This document shows positions 1 through 5,931 of a DNA stretch of 6,525 nt, piece after piece (position 1 is the first letter of the stretch; each line of letters begins with the position of its first letter). Where the stretch lies: contig JAAERC010000111.1 of the NCBI GenBank assembly GCA_024230695.1, positions 1-6,525 on the forward strand. Direction: 5' to 3'. Under the pieces are notes generated by a model. That model did no database searches. It was not told the DNA's origin and saw only the letters and a program-made list of their open reading frames with translations. The position numbers and the translations under genes were made by a program. This DNA is from Candidatus Zixiibacteriota bacterium. Its GTDB lineage: Bacteria; Zixibacteria; MSB-5A5; GN15; PGXB01.

Positions 1-685
1 ATGTAAATGATCCTTTGATATGTCCAAAAAATTCCGATTCGAGCAAGTTCTCAGGAATTGAAGTACATTCAATTATTATAAATTTATGTTTTCGTCGATC
101 CGAATGATAATGAATCGCTTTTGATAAAACTTCTTTACCGGTTCCGGAATCTCCTGTTATCAAAACCGCGATATCAGTTGCGGCGACTCTATTAGCAAGA
201 TGTTTTAACTGCTCCATAGCGGGTGAGACACCAACCAAACTATCAAAACCGTATTTCCATGCAATTTCCTCGCGCAAAACATTTAACTCTTCGATCATAT
301 TTTTATTTTCAAGTGCGCGCTCTACAAGAATCAGAAGCTCCTCATTCTTAAACGGCTTGGCAATATAATCATATGCACCCTGACGCATCGCATCCACCGC
401 ATTTTTTATCGATCCATAGGCAGTTTGGATGATTACCGCAACCTCGGGATAAATATCTTTAGCTTGACGAAGAAGCTCAATGCCTGTACCATCATTCATC
501 TTCAAATCGGTAATAATCAATTCAACCTTACTATTTCGTAGAATATTAGCGGCTTCCTTAACACCAACAGCGGTGATAACATCATAATTGTTTCGCTTGA
601 GTGTGATCTCAACTGTTTTACGGAATGCAAGATCATCATCAACCAGAAGTATTCTGGGTAATTTGCTATTTAAATTATTATTCAC
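1..685 (-). CDS. NtrC-family sigma-54-dependent response regulator, C-terminally cut by window edge
   Basis: This is the receiver domain and the start of the AAA+ domain of an enhancer-binding transcription activator, which would be phosphorylated by the kinase encoded just upstream and would drive sigma-54 promoters. The first 228 codons are present. Residues 12-125 form the receiver: acidic pocket D16-D18, phospho-acceptor D60 (TDLKM), switch T88, and K110 in KPF. A linker follows, then 'LVGVSPAM' from about 150, which opens the AAA+ module. Walker A is GDSGTGKE at 178-185, and the sigma-54 contact loop begins as GSFT at 225-228, where most family members have GAFTGA. The rest of the ATPase and any DNA-binding domain lie off the left edge. 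The start is taken as GTG 685-683 because the receiver's first strand (PRILLVDDD) begins a few residues later and GGAGAA lies nine bases upstream. The gap to the kinase stop is two bases, so the two are cotranscribed. The family is certain; the target genes are unknown. Confidence 0.93.
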   Translation of the reverse strand, partial: MNNNLNSKLPRILLVDDDLAFRKTVEITLKRNNYDVITAVGVKEAANILRNSKVELIITDLKMNDGTGIELLRQAKDIYPEVAVIIQTAYGSIKNAVDAMRQGAYDYIAKPFKNEELLILVERALENKNMIEELNVLREEIAWKYGFDSLVGVSPAMEQLKHLANRVAATDIAVLITGDSGTGKEVLSKAIHYHSDRRKHKFIIIECTSIPENLLESEFFGHIKGSFT

Positions 686-687
686 TT

Positions 688-2160
688 TTATGATTTCTCC
701 ATGAAGGATGTAGGGGATATGGTTCTGGGCACAGGCAAGATTATTTTTATAATCATTTCCCGGTTTGTTTCAATGCTGGTCTCAATTGTACCACTATGCA
801 GGGAAAGAATTTTAGAAACAATAGAAAGGCCCAACCCGATCTTATTTTGCTTAAGAGAGATGTACGGCTCGGTAATATCAAGCATTTTGTTATCAAGCGT
901 GTCATACATCTGTTTAGTAAGTTTGTTTTTTATTGTTATTGTTACTTTATCAGAGTTATTTATTTCGATAAGAATGTCTTCGCCGGCTTCATATCCATTT
1001 TTGATGATCTCGTCAATTGCTGTTTTGAAAAGAACGGTATCACCCATAATGTTACAGCTGTTTGAATCAGCATGTATTGTAACATTAATATTATTACTAA
1101 ATTTTTCACGATTACTTGCCAATACATTTTTTACCGTATCTATTATATCAAACTGTTTAAACTCCGGATCCTCAAGTTCCATTAACTCTTTTGTACGGGT
1201 TATAAGATTATCAATGAATTCTGTTTCGGATTGAATAATTTCAGTTAGAGTAATATCATCCTTATCTATAACGCTTCCTTCCTGAAGTGCCAATTGACTG
1301 GATGCGGTCTGTAATGCACCGAGTTTGTTTTTTATACGATGTACAAAACATCGGAATAATTTGCTATCTGCAAAGTTATCTTCAGTATTACTATTTATTT
1401 TGTCCGACGGGATCTCAAATGAATACAATAAGTACTCAAACCGACTAAGCTTAAATCGTGTCATCGTGAGATTTTTGACCTGACTATTAATTGCCGGACT
1501 CTGTTCGTCTGATATATCACCATGCTGGATTTCACGAAAAACCGATTCGGCCAGATTGTCATTATTATTTCCAGTACCGGCTGGTAACCGTTTGGCAACC
1601 AACTCACCGGTTTTGCTGTTGACCAAATATCGATACGAAGTTCTATTGTTTAGAAAATTGGTAACTGCACGAGATTTGGAAAGGTCCGTATAAAGTTCAC
1701 GAAGAGTACTGAGCAAGTTATAATAAAATTCTTTTTGCGCTGTACTATTGCCATATGACAAATCAAATAGTATTGCGGTAGAAATGTTGATGCCGTTTTT
1801 ATTAAGTCCCAGCAATGCCGAGCAAAGAGTTTTACCCGACCGGTTTTCAAATTGGTTTGGTTCTAAATGCTGAAAAAAAATTCCCGTAGTAGAATGTTTG
1901 ACCATATCGATAATTGTATCAATTGAGATCGCGTTATAATTTTCCGGATGTATAAACTTGTTATTACTGATCAATAAAACCTGCGCGTTTTCATCCGCAA
2001 GTGAATCAATATAATTTCGAGGTTTGTCAAGAAGCGGGAATCCGGTATATAGATTCAAACAGAGATTAAAAAGTTTCCCGCCGTCAAAGTTGATTGCATC
2101 ATGCGGGTTATTATTATTTAGCCGATTTGTTTTATCGACAGTGTAGGAATTATCCAACAT
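688..2160 (-). CDS. Soluble sensor histidine kinase with degenerate ATP lid, partner of the adjacent NtrC-type regulator
   Basis: This 490-residue kinase has no signal peptide or membrane segment, so it should sense a cytoplasmic cue. Residues 1-260 are an input region of no family I can name; stretches such as 105-135 and 175-250 have the alternating pattern of GAF/PAS-like folds, but this is weak. The dimerisation/phospho-acceptor segment has H274 in HRIKNKL, where the usual form is HE-x-[KR]NPL; the acidic residue after His is Arg and the Pro is Lys. The ATPase domain shows the N box (EIIKNGYEA, N388), an F-box-like EPYISLKQ (431-438) and an intact G2 box GLGLS (442-446). The G1 box (DxGxG) is missing: the place after strand 405-411 reads NKLTKQ, and there is no glycine between 393 and 442. 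The ATG start has AGGTGG (2172-2167) six bases upstream. The gene lies two bases before the regulator gene. It could be a working kinase, a phosphatase-biased one or a pseudokinase. Confidence 0.88.
   Translation of the reverse strand: MLDNSYTVDKTNRLNNNNPHDAINFDGGKLFNLCLNLYTGFPLLDKPRNYIDSLADENAQVLLISNNKFIHPENYNAISIDTIIDMVKHSTTGIFFQHLEPNQFENRSGKTLCSALLGLNKNGINISTAILFDLSYGNSTAQKEFYYNLLSTLRELYTDLSKSRAVTNFLNNRTSYRYLVNSKTGELVAKRLPAGTGNNNDNLAESVFREIQHGDISDEQSPAINSQVKNLTMTRFKLSRFEYLLYSFEIPSDKINSNTEDNFADSKLFRCFVHRIKNKLGALQTASSQLALQEGSVIDKDDITLTEIIQSETEFIDNLITRTKELMELEDPEFKQFDIIDTVKNVLASNREKFSNNINVTIHADSNSCNIMGDTVLFKTAIDEIIKNGYEAGEDILIEINNSDKVTITIKNKLTKQMYDTLDNKMLDITEPYISLKQNKIGLGLSIVSKILSLHSGTIETSIETNREMIIKIILPVPRTISPTSFMEKS
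695..700 (-). promoter_or_regulatory. Ribosome binding site of the response regulator, inside the kinase's last codons
   Basis: On the minus strand GGAGAA (700-695) lies nine bases before GTG 685. It is made from the kinase codons for Met-Glu-Lys near its C-terminus. It supports the GTG start, since no ATG lies near the receiver's beginning, and it suggests translational coupling of the pair. Confidence 0.6.
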
Positions 2161-2241
2161 ATTTTTCCACCTGTTTCAAAATGACACATCTTTATATTGT
2201 ATCGGCGAACAGACAAAAAAGCTTAGCGGATATAGCGATAG

Positions 2242-2270
2242 ATTATATTTTATATAGAAGAATTATGCAG
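2242..2270 (-). promoter_or_regulatory. Weak candidate promoter for the kinase-regulator operon
   Basis: A perfect TATAAT is read on the minus strand at 2247-2242, about 80 bases before the kinase ATG. At 17-base spacing the -35 position (2270-2265) reads CTGCAT, which is poor, so an activator would probably be needed. No sigma-54 type GG-N10-GC element was found in this gap. The local DNA is very AT-rich, so a chance -10 match is possible. Confidence 0.25.
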
Positions 2271-2281
2271 AACCATTTCGC

Positions 2282-2307
2282 CCTGAAACAGGTATCACCT
2301 GAAACAG
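2282..2307. repeat. Operator-like repeat: two CCTGAAACAG copies enclosing the dyad CAGGT-ATC-ACCTG
   Basis: CCTGAAACAG occurs at 2282-2291 and again at 2298-2307, a 16-base period. Between them the bases form the inverted repeat CAGGT (2289-2293), ATC, ACCTG (2297-2301). A partial inverted copy (TGAAACAGGT on the minus strand, 2178-2169) overlaps the kinase ribosome binding site. The dyad centre lies about 60 bases upstream of the start site that the candidate -10 would give, a usual place for an activator. This looks like a binding site for a dimeric regulator, but the protein is unknown. Confidence 0.4.
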
Positions 2308-2333
2308 CAGGCACCGCCTACATCAGATAGTAC

Positions 2334-2366
2334 AAAAAAGGCCCATTTTCAGCAATTCTTAAATGG
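2334..2366 (-). terminator. Probable rho-independent terminator of the dockerin gene row
   Basis: Thirteen bases past the TGA stop at 2379, the minus strand reads CCATTT (2366-2361), a 12-base loop, AAATGG (2348-2343), then GC and soon a run of six T (2339-2334). The stem is short and AT-rich, but its position right after the last dockerin gene and before the kinase operon fits. It would separate the two transcription units. Confidence 0.45.
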
Positions 2367-2378
2367 AGTGATAGCTAA

Positions 2379-3275
2379 TCAACAATCTAAAGGCGCGTGT
2401 ATTGGGTACGGTCCATCCTTGTAAACGAAATTGATAATATAAACGATATCAAGAATATCAATAGTCTCGTCCAAATTCCAGTCTCCAGAGGGAGGATGCA
2501 TCGGCGCTGGACCACCTTTATATACATTATTTATAAGTAACACAATATCCAATATATCAATATCTCCATCATAATTTGGATCGTGGAAAATCAACATACA
2601 ACCCGAAATAACATCTACATTTACATCGCATGCTCCATACTGTCCCGCACAATCTGTCGCCATGATGGTAAACTGAAAATCCATTCCATCATCGGCCGGG
2701 CATGGGCTGAATGTAAAAACACCATCTATTAGTTTAACATTTCCTATAGGAGCTGATGGCGAAACAAAATATGACCAATAAATATCTTCTTCGCTTTGGT
2801 TAGTTACCTCAAATTCGGCTGTCAATGAATGAAGTACAGCTGTAACTATTGGCCACATACAATTACCCGAAATTTCCGGCGCTTCACCTGCGGTTACAAT
2901 TAGAGTGCTGGTATAAAAAATAACTTCTGGATAAAGATGTCCGCCGGTTGCATCTTCAAGGTAAAAACTTACGGTATGTGTCAGGCCATCGGTTACCCAT
3001 GCACAGGAGGGATTAAAAGTCCACTGAAAGCTTAATTCGCCGGGAGTGAAAGTGACTGTGCCAATCGGATTATCATTTTCATCAACTGCTCCAACATTGG
3101 ATATTGGGTCACCTACCGGATTGTTGATAGTAAACATTTCATCAAAAGGAACATCATGAGTTGTAGTTAAATTCCCCGGTACATTCTCAATTACTGCATC
3201 AAACCCAATCGCAGAAACCGGAACAAAAAAAGAAATAAGAATCAAAAAACTGAGTAAAATTGAAAACCGTTTCAT
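2379..3275 (-). CDS. Secreted Ig-like protein with C-terminal dockerin pair
   Basis: A 298-residue exported protein of unknown function. Residues 1-22 are a signal peptide (MKRF, a hydrophobic core, cut after VSA) with no lipobox. Residues 35-128 are a beta-rich module containing DENDNPIG and DGLTHTV; 132-222 are a second module with the pattern GVFTFSP, DDG, ATDCAG, typical of putative Ig/cadherin-like repeats. The dockerin pair has calcium-loop ligands at D232, N234, D236, D240, D243 and at D265, N267, D269, D273, D276. Region B and the dockerins match the gene just upstream (3294-4715) along their length, and the first 45 bases are 41/45 identical to that gene's, so the two are tandem paralogues. 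The ATG start has GGAG five bases upstream, inside an 18-base gap, so the pair is probably cotranscribed. No catalytic domain is visible; adhesion or surface assembly is a guess. The protein is outside the inner membrane, whether free or attached is unknown. Confidence 0.85.
   Translation of the reverse strand: MKRFSILLSFLILISFFVPVSAIGFDAVIENVPGNLTTTHDVPFDEMFTINNPVGDPISNVGAVDENDNPIGTVTFTPGELSFQWTFNPSCAWVTDGLTHTVSFYLEDATGGHLYPEVIFYTSTLIVTAGEAPEISGNCMWPIVTAVLHSLTAEFEVTNQSEEDIYWSYFVSPSAPIGNVKLIDGVFTFSPCPADDGMDFQFTIMATDCAGQYGACDVNVDVISGCMLIFHDPNYDGDIDILDIVLLINNVYKGGPAPMHPPSGDWNLDETIDILDIVYIINFVYKDGPYPIHAPLDC
2412..2582 (-). repeat. Dockerin-type calcium-loop pair (protein of 2379-3275)
   Basis: This is a 57-codon module. 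Loop 1 is DPNYDGDIDILD and loop 2 is DWNLDETIDILD. Positions 1, 3, 5, 9 and 12 hold Asp/Asn in both, 33 residues apart. Each loop is followed by a hydrophobic helix ending in VYKGG or VYKDG. Confidence 0.85.
3231..3275 (-). repeat. Duplicated 5' gene segment (signal-peptide coding), copy 1
   Basis: These first 45 bases of the gene match 4671-4715 at 41 of 45 positions and encode MKRFSILLSFLILIS against MKRFTVLLSFLILIS. Similarity falls away just after this, while the proteins align again further on in region B. It marks a duplication or gene conversion between the two genes. Confidence 0.8.
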
Positions 3276-3323
3276 ACTATCTCCAGTTTATTTTTATTCC
3301 CATGCCGGGCAGTGCAGTTCTGA

Positions 3324-3494
3324 ACCATCCTTATATTCAGAATTTATCATAGTGACAATATCAAGAATATTAACCACGCCATCGTTGTTAACATCGTTGA
3401 TTTCAAGCGGCCCGGGGTTCATATTTAGTTTATATAGGATATTAATTAATTGAACGATATCAAGAATGTCTATCCTGGAATCATAGTTGGAATC
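3324..3494 (-). repeat. Dockerin-type calcium-loop pair (mosaic gene)
   Basis: Loop 1 is DSNYDSRIDILD and loop 2 is DVNNDGVVNILD, 33 residues apart, with all ligand positions kept although the module lies downstream of the premature stop. After loop 1 the usual YKGGPAP tail is replaced by YKLNMNPG. Confidence 0.83.
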
Positions 3495-4059
3495 TCCACA
3501 TAATACCTCCGATCGAGCCCAGTAATAGACCTTGGCCTCATCAATACCTCCAAGACAGTCGGTAACACGAATAGTAAATAAAAAGATTGTTCCATCATCT
3601 TCTTCGTTAGGTGTGAAGGAAAAATATCCATTGTCCAAAAAGATATCTCCTGATGTTATATCGGATACAGTATATGACCAGGTTTCACCATCGTTTCCGG
3701 GGCCATCTAATTCAATGGTAACATCCTCCGTTTCACCAATAAGCACCAATATGTCAGATTTATAATCCTCAAGAATTTCCGGCGCCCCGCCTTCAGTAAC
3801 TGTCAGGTGAATTGGTTCAGATAGATGCACTGATGGAAATATGCCCATATAGGTTTCAACATAAAATCTAACAGTGTGGGTCAATCCATCATTGATCCAA
3901 TCACAAGGTGGGTCAAAAAACCATTTAAATTGATCCCATCGAAGAATAGAAGATGTTCCAATAGGATTATCATTTTCGTCTATTGCACCGGCACCCGTTA
4001 TGGGAGGCCACCCTGAGCTATGGATAGAAAAAACCCCATTAAAAGGAACATCATGACTA

Positions 4060-4074
4060 GTATTCATATCATCA
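4060..4074. repeat. 15-base direct repeat, copy 1 (start of region B)
   Basis: GTATTCATATCATCA is identical to 4579-4593. On the coding strand it encodes DDMNT (residues 215-219) just before the conserved HDVPF of region B. The two copies are 519 bases (173 codons) apart and in the same frame. Confidence 0.8.
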
Positions 4075-4578
4075 TAGGCTACAACATAAGGTTGAATATA
4101 TACTACTCCCAAAAACTCAAAACAATACGGACCACCGAATTGACTACCATCGGGAAAAAGCCAGTCTTATGTCGGATCTGGTGTATCAGATTGTTCAACA
4201 CAGATCTCAACTATGTCAGTCAATGGATCGTGTCCGGGAACCGGAACCATAAAATGAAAACGAAGCCGAGATGTTGTCGGGTCACCATCGGGCCAGGTGA
4301 TGTCGCCGGTTGTAGTATGATTCATCGTATCTGGTAAACTGCCATCCCAGCTGAAGGTATTGATTTCGTTTAAATAATTCCAATAGGTTGCATCTTCCCA
4401 GCCATTCAGTCTTTCGATAGAGCCTTCAGGCGTGAAGCTCTTATCAAGCCAAACAATATTTGTCCCATCGCCATTAGTAGCATAAAAGCGAAGCGTCTGG
4501 ACAAAACCAAAAATATCAGCTCCGCTGTTATTACCCATGAAAATATCAATATACATGTTGGTGGCACCCATAGCGTAT

Positions 4579-4593
4579 GTATTCATATCATCA
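4579..4593. repeat. 15-base direct repeat, copy 2 (within start of domain A)
   Basis: This is identical to 4060-4074 and encodes DDMNT at residues 42-46 of the mosaic protein. Together the copies bracket most of domain A and the TAA. Removing one unit would leave a 300-residue open frame. Confidence 0.8.
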
Positions 4594-4670
4594 GGATGGA
4601 CAAATGTTTTATTCGGTTCAAGTTGTACATCAAAATCAACACCATAAACAAGATTAAATGAGCAAATAAG

Positions 4671-4715
4671 AGAAATAAGAATCAAAAAGCTGAGTAAAAC
4701 CGTAAACCGTTTCAT
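4671..4715 (-). repeat. Duplicated 5' gene segment (signal-peptide coding), copy 2
   Basis: This matches 3231-3275 at 41 of 45 bases. The upstream ribosome binding sites are also alike: GGAGG or GGAG, then five bases, then ATG. Confidence 0.8.
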
Positions 4716-4720
4716 ACCAT

Positions 4721-4726
4721 CCTCCC
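4721..4726 (-). promoter_or_regulatory. Ribosome binding site fixing the start of the mosaic gene
   Basis: GGGAGG on the minus strand (4726-4721) lies five bases before ATG 4715. It overlaps the codons that follow the alternative GTG at 4730, so that GTG is unlikely to be the start. The signal peptide then begins MKRF, exactly as in the downstream paralogue. Confidence 0.7.
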
Positions 4727-4863
4727 ACACTGGATTGTATTTAAGTTAGACTTATTTTTTTCTATAACGACCTATTTGTTAGAATCAAATATTTTTACAC
4801 ATTTGGCTTTTCTGACTACATAGGTATAACAATTCGCAGTTGTGCTTTAATATTGCGGACTCT

Positions 4864-4897
4864 ATTATAATTAATGCGTTTTGGGTGATTTTGTCAA
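4864..4897 (-). promoter_or_regulatory. Candidate promoter upstream of the mosaic gene, with unusual spacing
   Basis: In the 225-base gap between 4941 and 4715 the minus strand has a perfect TTGACA (4897-4892) and a perfect TATAAT (4869-4864), but 22 bases apart instead of about 17. Either box may pair with a poorer partner at normal distance. If used, the leader would be about 140 bases. I saw no riboswitch-like structure in that leader. Confidence 0.3.
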
Positions 4898-4940
4898 GTA
4901 CTAAATATCTATAAGAAATGCTTAAAATACAATCAGATAT

Positions 4941-5774
4941 TTACTTAACCGGGGTTGGGCAGTTCAGATCGGAACCGCCTTTATATTTGTAGTTAATTAG
5001 CGCAACAATATCGAGAATATTTATAACTTCATCATTGTTGACATTACATAAATCCAACAGTAGCGGAGTGGCGCCGCCTTTATATTTATAATTTATAATA
5101 GTGACAACATCGAGAATATTTATCATACCATCAAGATTGGCGTCTCCGCAAGGCGATGTAGTAAATTGAAAACAGTATGGTCCGTCAAAATTCTGGGGAA
5201 TTGAAAAGAGCCAGTCATACCTGCTATCTGAAGACTCCGAAACCGAATCAATGCAAACGGAGCCGGTATCACCGTCGTTTAGCGAGACATTCAGGTGAAA
5301 CTCCAGATAAGTCGTTAATTGATCCATTTCCGGTAACCAGCCGGTAGCCGATGAGCCCATACAACCCATGACAGTATGATTCATCGTATCAGGAAGATCA
5401 CCATCCCAGCTCCAGGTATAAATACCGTTTATAGTACTCCAGATTCCGCCGCCCATCTCAAATCCATTCATGCGAACAATCGAGGGTTCCATCGTTCCGC
5501 CGGCATCGACCCATGTTACAGAGGATATCATTCCGGTACCGTATATTTGAAGAGGCATACTATATGCACACCATTCGATATTGTCATTATTTGCCATCTG
5601 AAGCTGTATCGCGATATCTTCTTCGCACTGATAGAAAAAACTGCCAAAACCGGGATGATAAAATTCAAACTCCTCGTCAATCAGAAGATTAAATTCGATT
5701 CCCGAAGCCGTTCCGAATAAACAAAATAGCATAGTTGTGACTATAATTGTTTTTTTCAAACTTTTCCACATCAT
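4941..5774 (-). CDS. Secreted domain-A protein with C-terminal dockerin pair
   Basis: A 277-residue exported protein of a family I cannot name. Residues 1-25 are a signal peptide (MMWKSLKK, a hydrophobic core, cut after TASG). Residues 26-204 are domain A, beta-rich and Trp-rich, with SWDGDLPDTMNHT at 122-134, Cys174 and Cys201 as a possible disulfide, and YDWLF then GPYCFQF at the end; the mosaic gene next door carries the same domain at the same residue numbers. Dockerin loops follow directly: D211, N213, D215, N219, D222 and N244, N246, D248, N252, D255. The frame is open back to a TTG at 5792 with a GTG at 5786; I chose ATG 5774 (another ATG follows at 5771) because it gives a normal signal peptide, but no strong ribosome binding site settles it. 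The protein is probably periplasmic or outside the cell, with no visible catalytic residues. Carbohydrate binding or surface assembly is possible but unproven. Confidence 0.82.
   Translation of the reverse strand: MMWKSLKKTIIVTTMLFCLFGTASGIEFNLLIDEEFEFYHPGFGSFFYQCEEDIAIQLQMANNDNIEWCAYSMPLQIYGTGMISSVTWVDAGGTMEPSIVRMNGFEMGGGIWSTINGIYTWSWDGDLPDTMNHTVMGCMGSSATGWLPEMDQLTTYLEFHLNVSLNDGDTGSVCIDSVSESSDSRYDWLFSIPQNFDGPYCFQFTTSPCGDANLDGMINILDVVTIINYKYKGGATPLLLDLCNVNNDEVINILDIVALINYKYKGGSDLNCPTPVK
4974..5144 (-). repeat. Dockerin-type calcium-loop pair (protein of 4941-5774)
   Basis: Loop 1 is DANLDGMINILD and loop 2 is NVNNDEVINILD, 33 residues apart. Both are followed by INYKYKGG. Asn replaces Asp at loop position 9 in both and at position 1 in the second, which is still compatible with calcium binding. 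Confidence 0.85.
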
Positions 5775-5816
5775 AAGTCTTTTCACAATCAAATTGCAGT
5801 TGACCTTTTCTGTATA

Positions 5817-5847
5817 GTTATACGTATCTTATCTATTGTTCGGTCAA
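5817..5847 (-). promoter_or_regulatory. Candidate promoter for the gene at 5774-4941
   Basis: In the 157-base gap upstream of ATG 5774 the minus strand reads TTGACC (5847-5842), 19 bases, then TATAAC (5822-5817), each one base from consensus. The start site would lie about 35 bases before the ATG. Spacing is at the long end of the accepted range, so this is tentative. Confidence 0.35.
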
Positions 5848-5931
5848 TATATAATTGTCTGAACCTTTGAAAATCAGATGACGCCTTGATATGGCGAAGT
5901 AATACATCCTATTGAAGTAAGCTTAAAAGCA

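Larger units (their letters stand above)
3294..4715 (-). pseudogene. Mosaic secreted protein gene (domain A + Ig-like region B + dockerin pair) with an in-frame TAA
   Basis: One frame of 474 codons is broken only by TAA at 4169-4167 (codon 183). Residues 1-25 are a signal peptide; 26-201 are domain A, collinear with the protein of 4941-5774, including SWDGSLPDTMNHT at 122-134 and the PYCFEF end; 204-307 and 311-399 are two beta-rich modules matching the protein of 2379-3275; 408-452 hold two dockerin calcium loops. The stop lies between conserved Cys172 and Cys198, where the paralogue has Tyr (TAT) in RYDW. The frame stays open and homologous beyond it, so only a point change is needed. The start is ATG 4715, with GGGAGG five bases upstream as in the neighbour gene; a GTG 15 bases earlier precedes that site. 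If the stop is real, the product is a 182-residue secreted stub, and the remaining 290 codons lack a start with a signal peptide. A sequencing error or stop readthrough are alternatives; TAA also ends this gene normally, so code reassignment is unlikely. Confidence 0.82.

Noticed and set aside
701..1234. Plus-strand open frame of 177 codons opposite the kinase
   Set aside because: It is a shadow of the kinase gene; its hydrophobic composition comes from the complement of kinase codons, and the kinase motifs on the minus strand are clear.
2227..2239. TAGCGGATATAGCGATAG near-duplicate in the kinase upstream gap
   Set aside because: It is too short and AT-rich to separate from chance, and has no symmetry or further copies.
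4110..4112. TTG at 4112 as the start of a separate 272-residue protein
   Set aside because: It has no ribosome binding site and no signal peptide, and the same frame upstream of it aligns with the paralogue back to and past the TAA. It is the middle of the mosaic gene.
4020..4337. Plus-strand open frame across the TAA region
   Set aside because: It lies opposite a region with clear homology on the minus strand and has no recognisable protein features.
4728..4730. GTG 4730 as start of the mosaic gene
   Set aside because: The ribosome binding site GGGAGG lies after it, and the paralogue starts at the ATG equivalent to 4715.
5882..5896. CGCC-TTGATAT-GGCG hairpin after the right-edge gene
   Set aside because: The stem is only four base pairs and no T run follows on either strand, so a terminator call is not supported.
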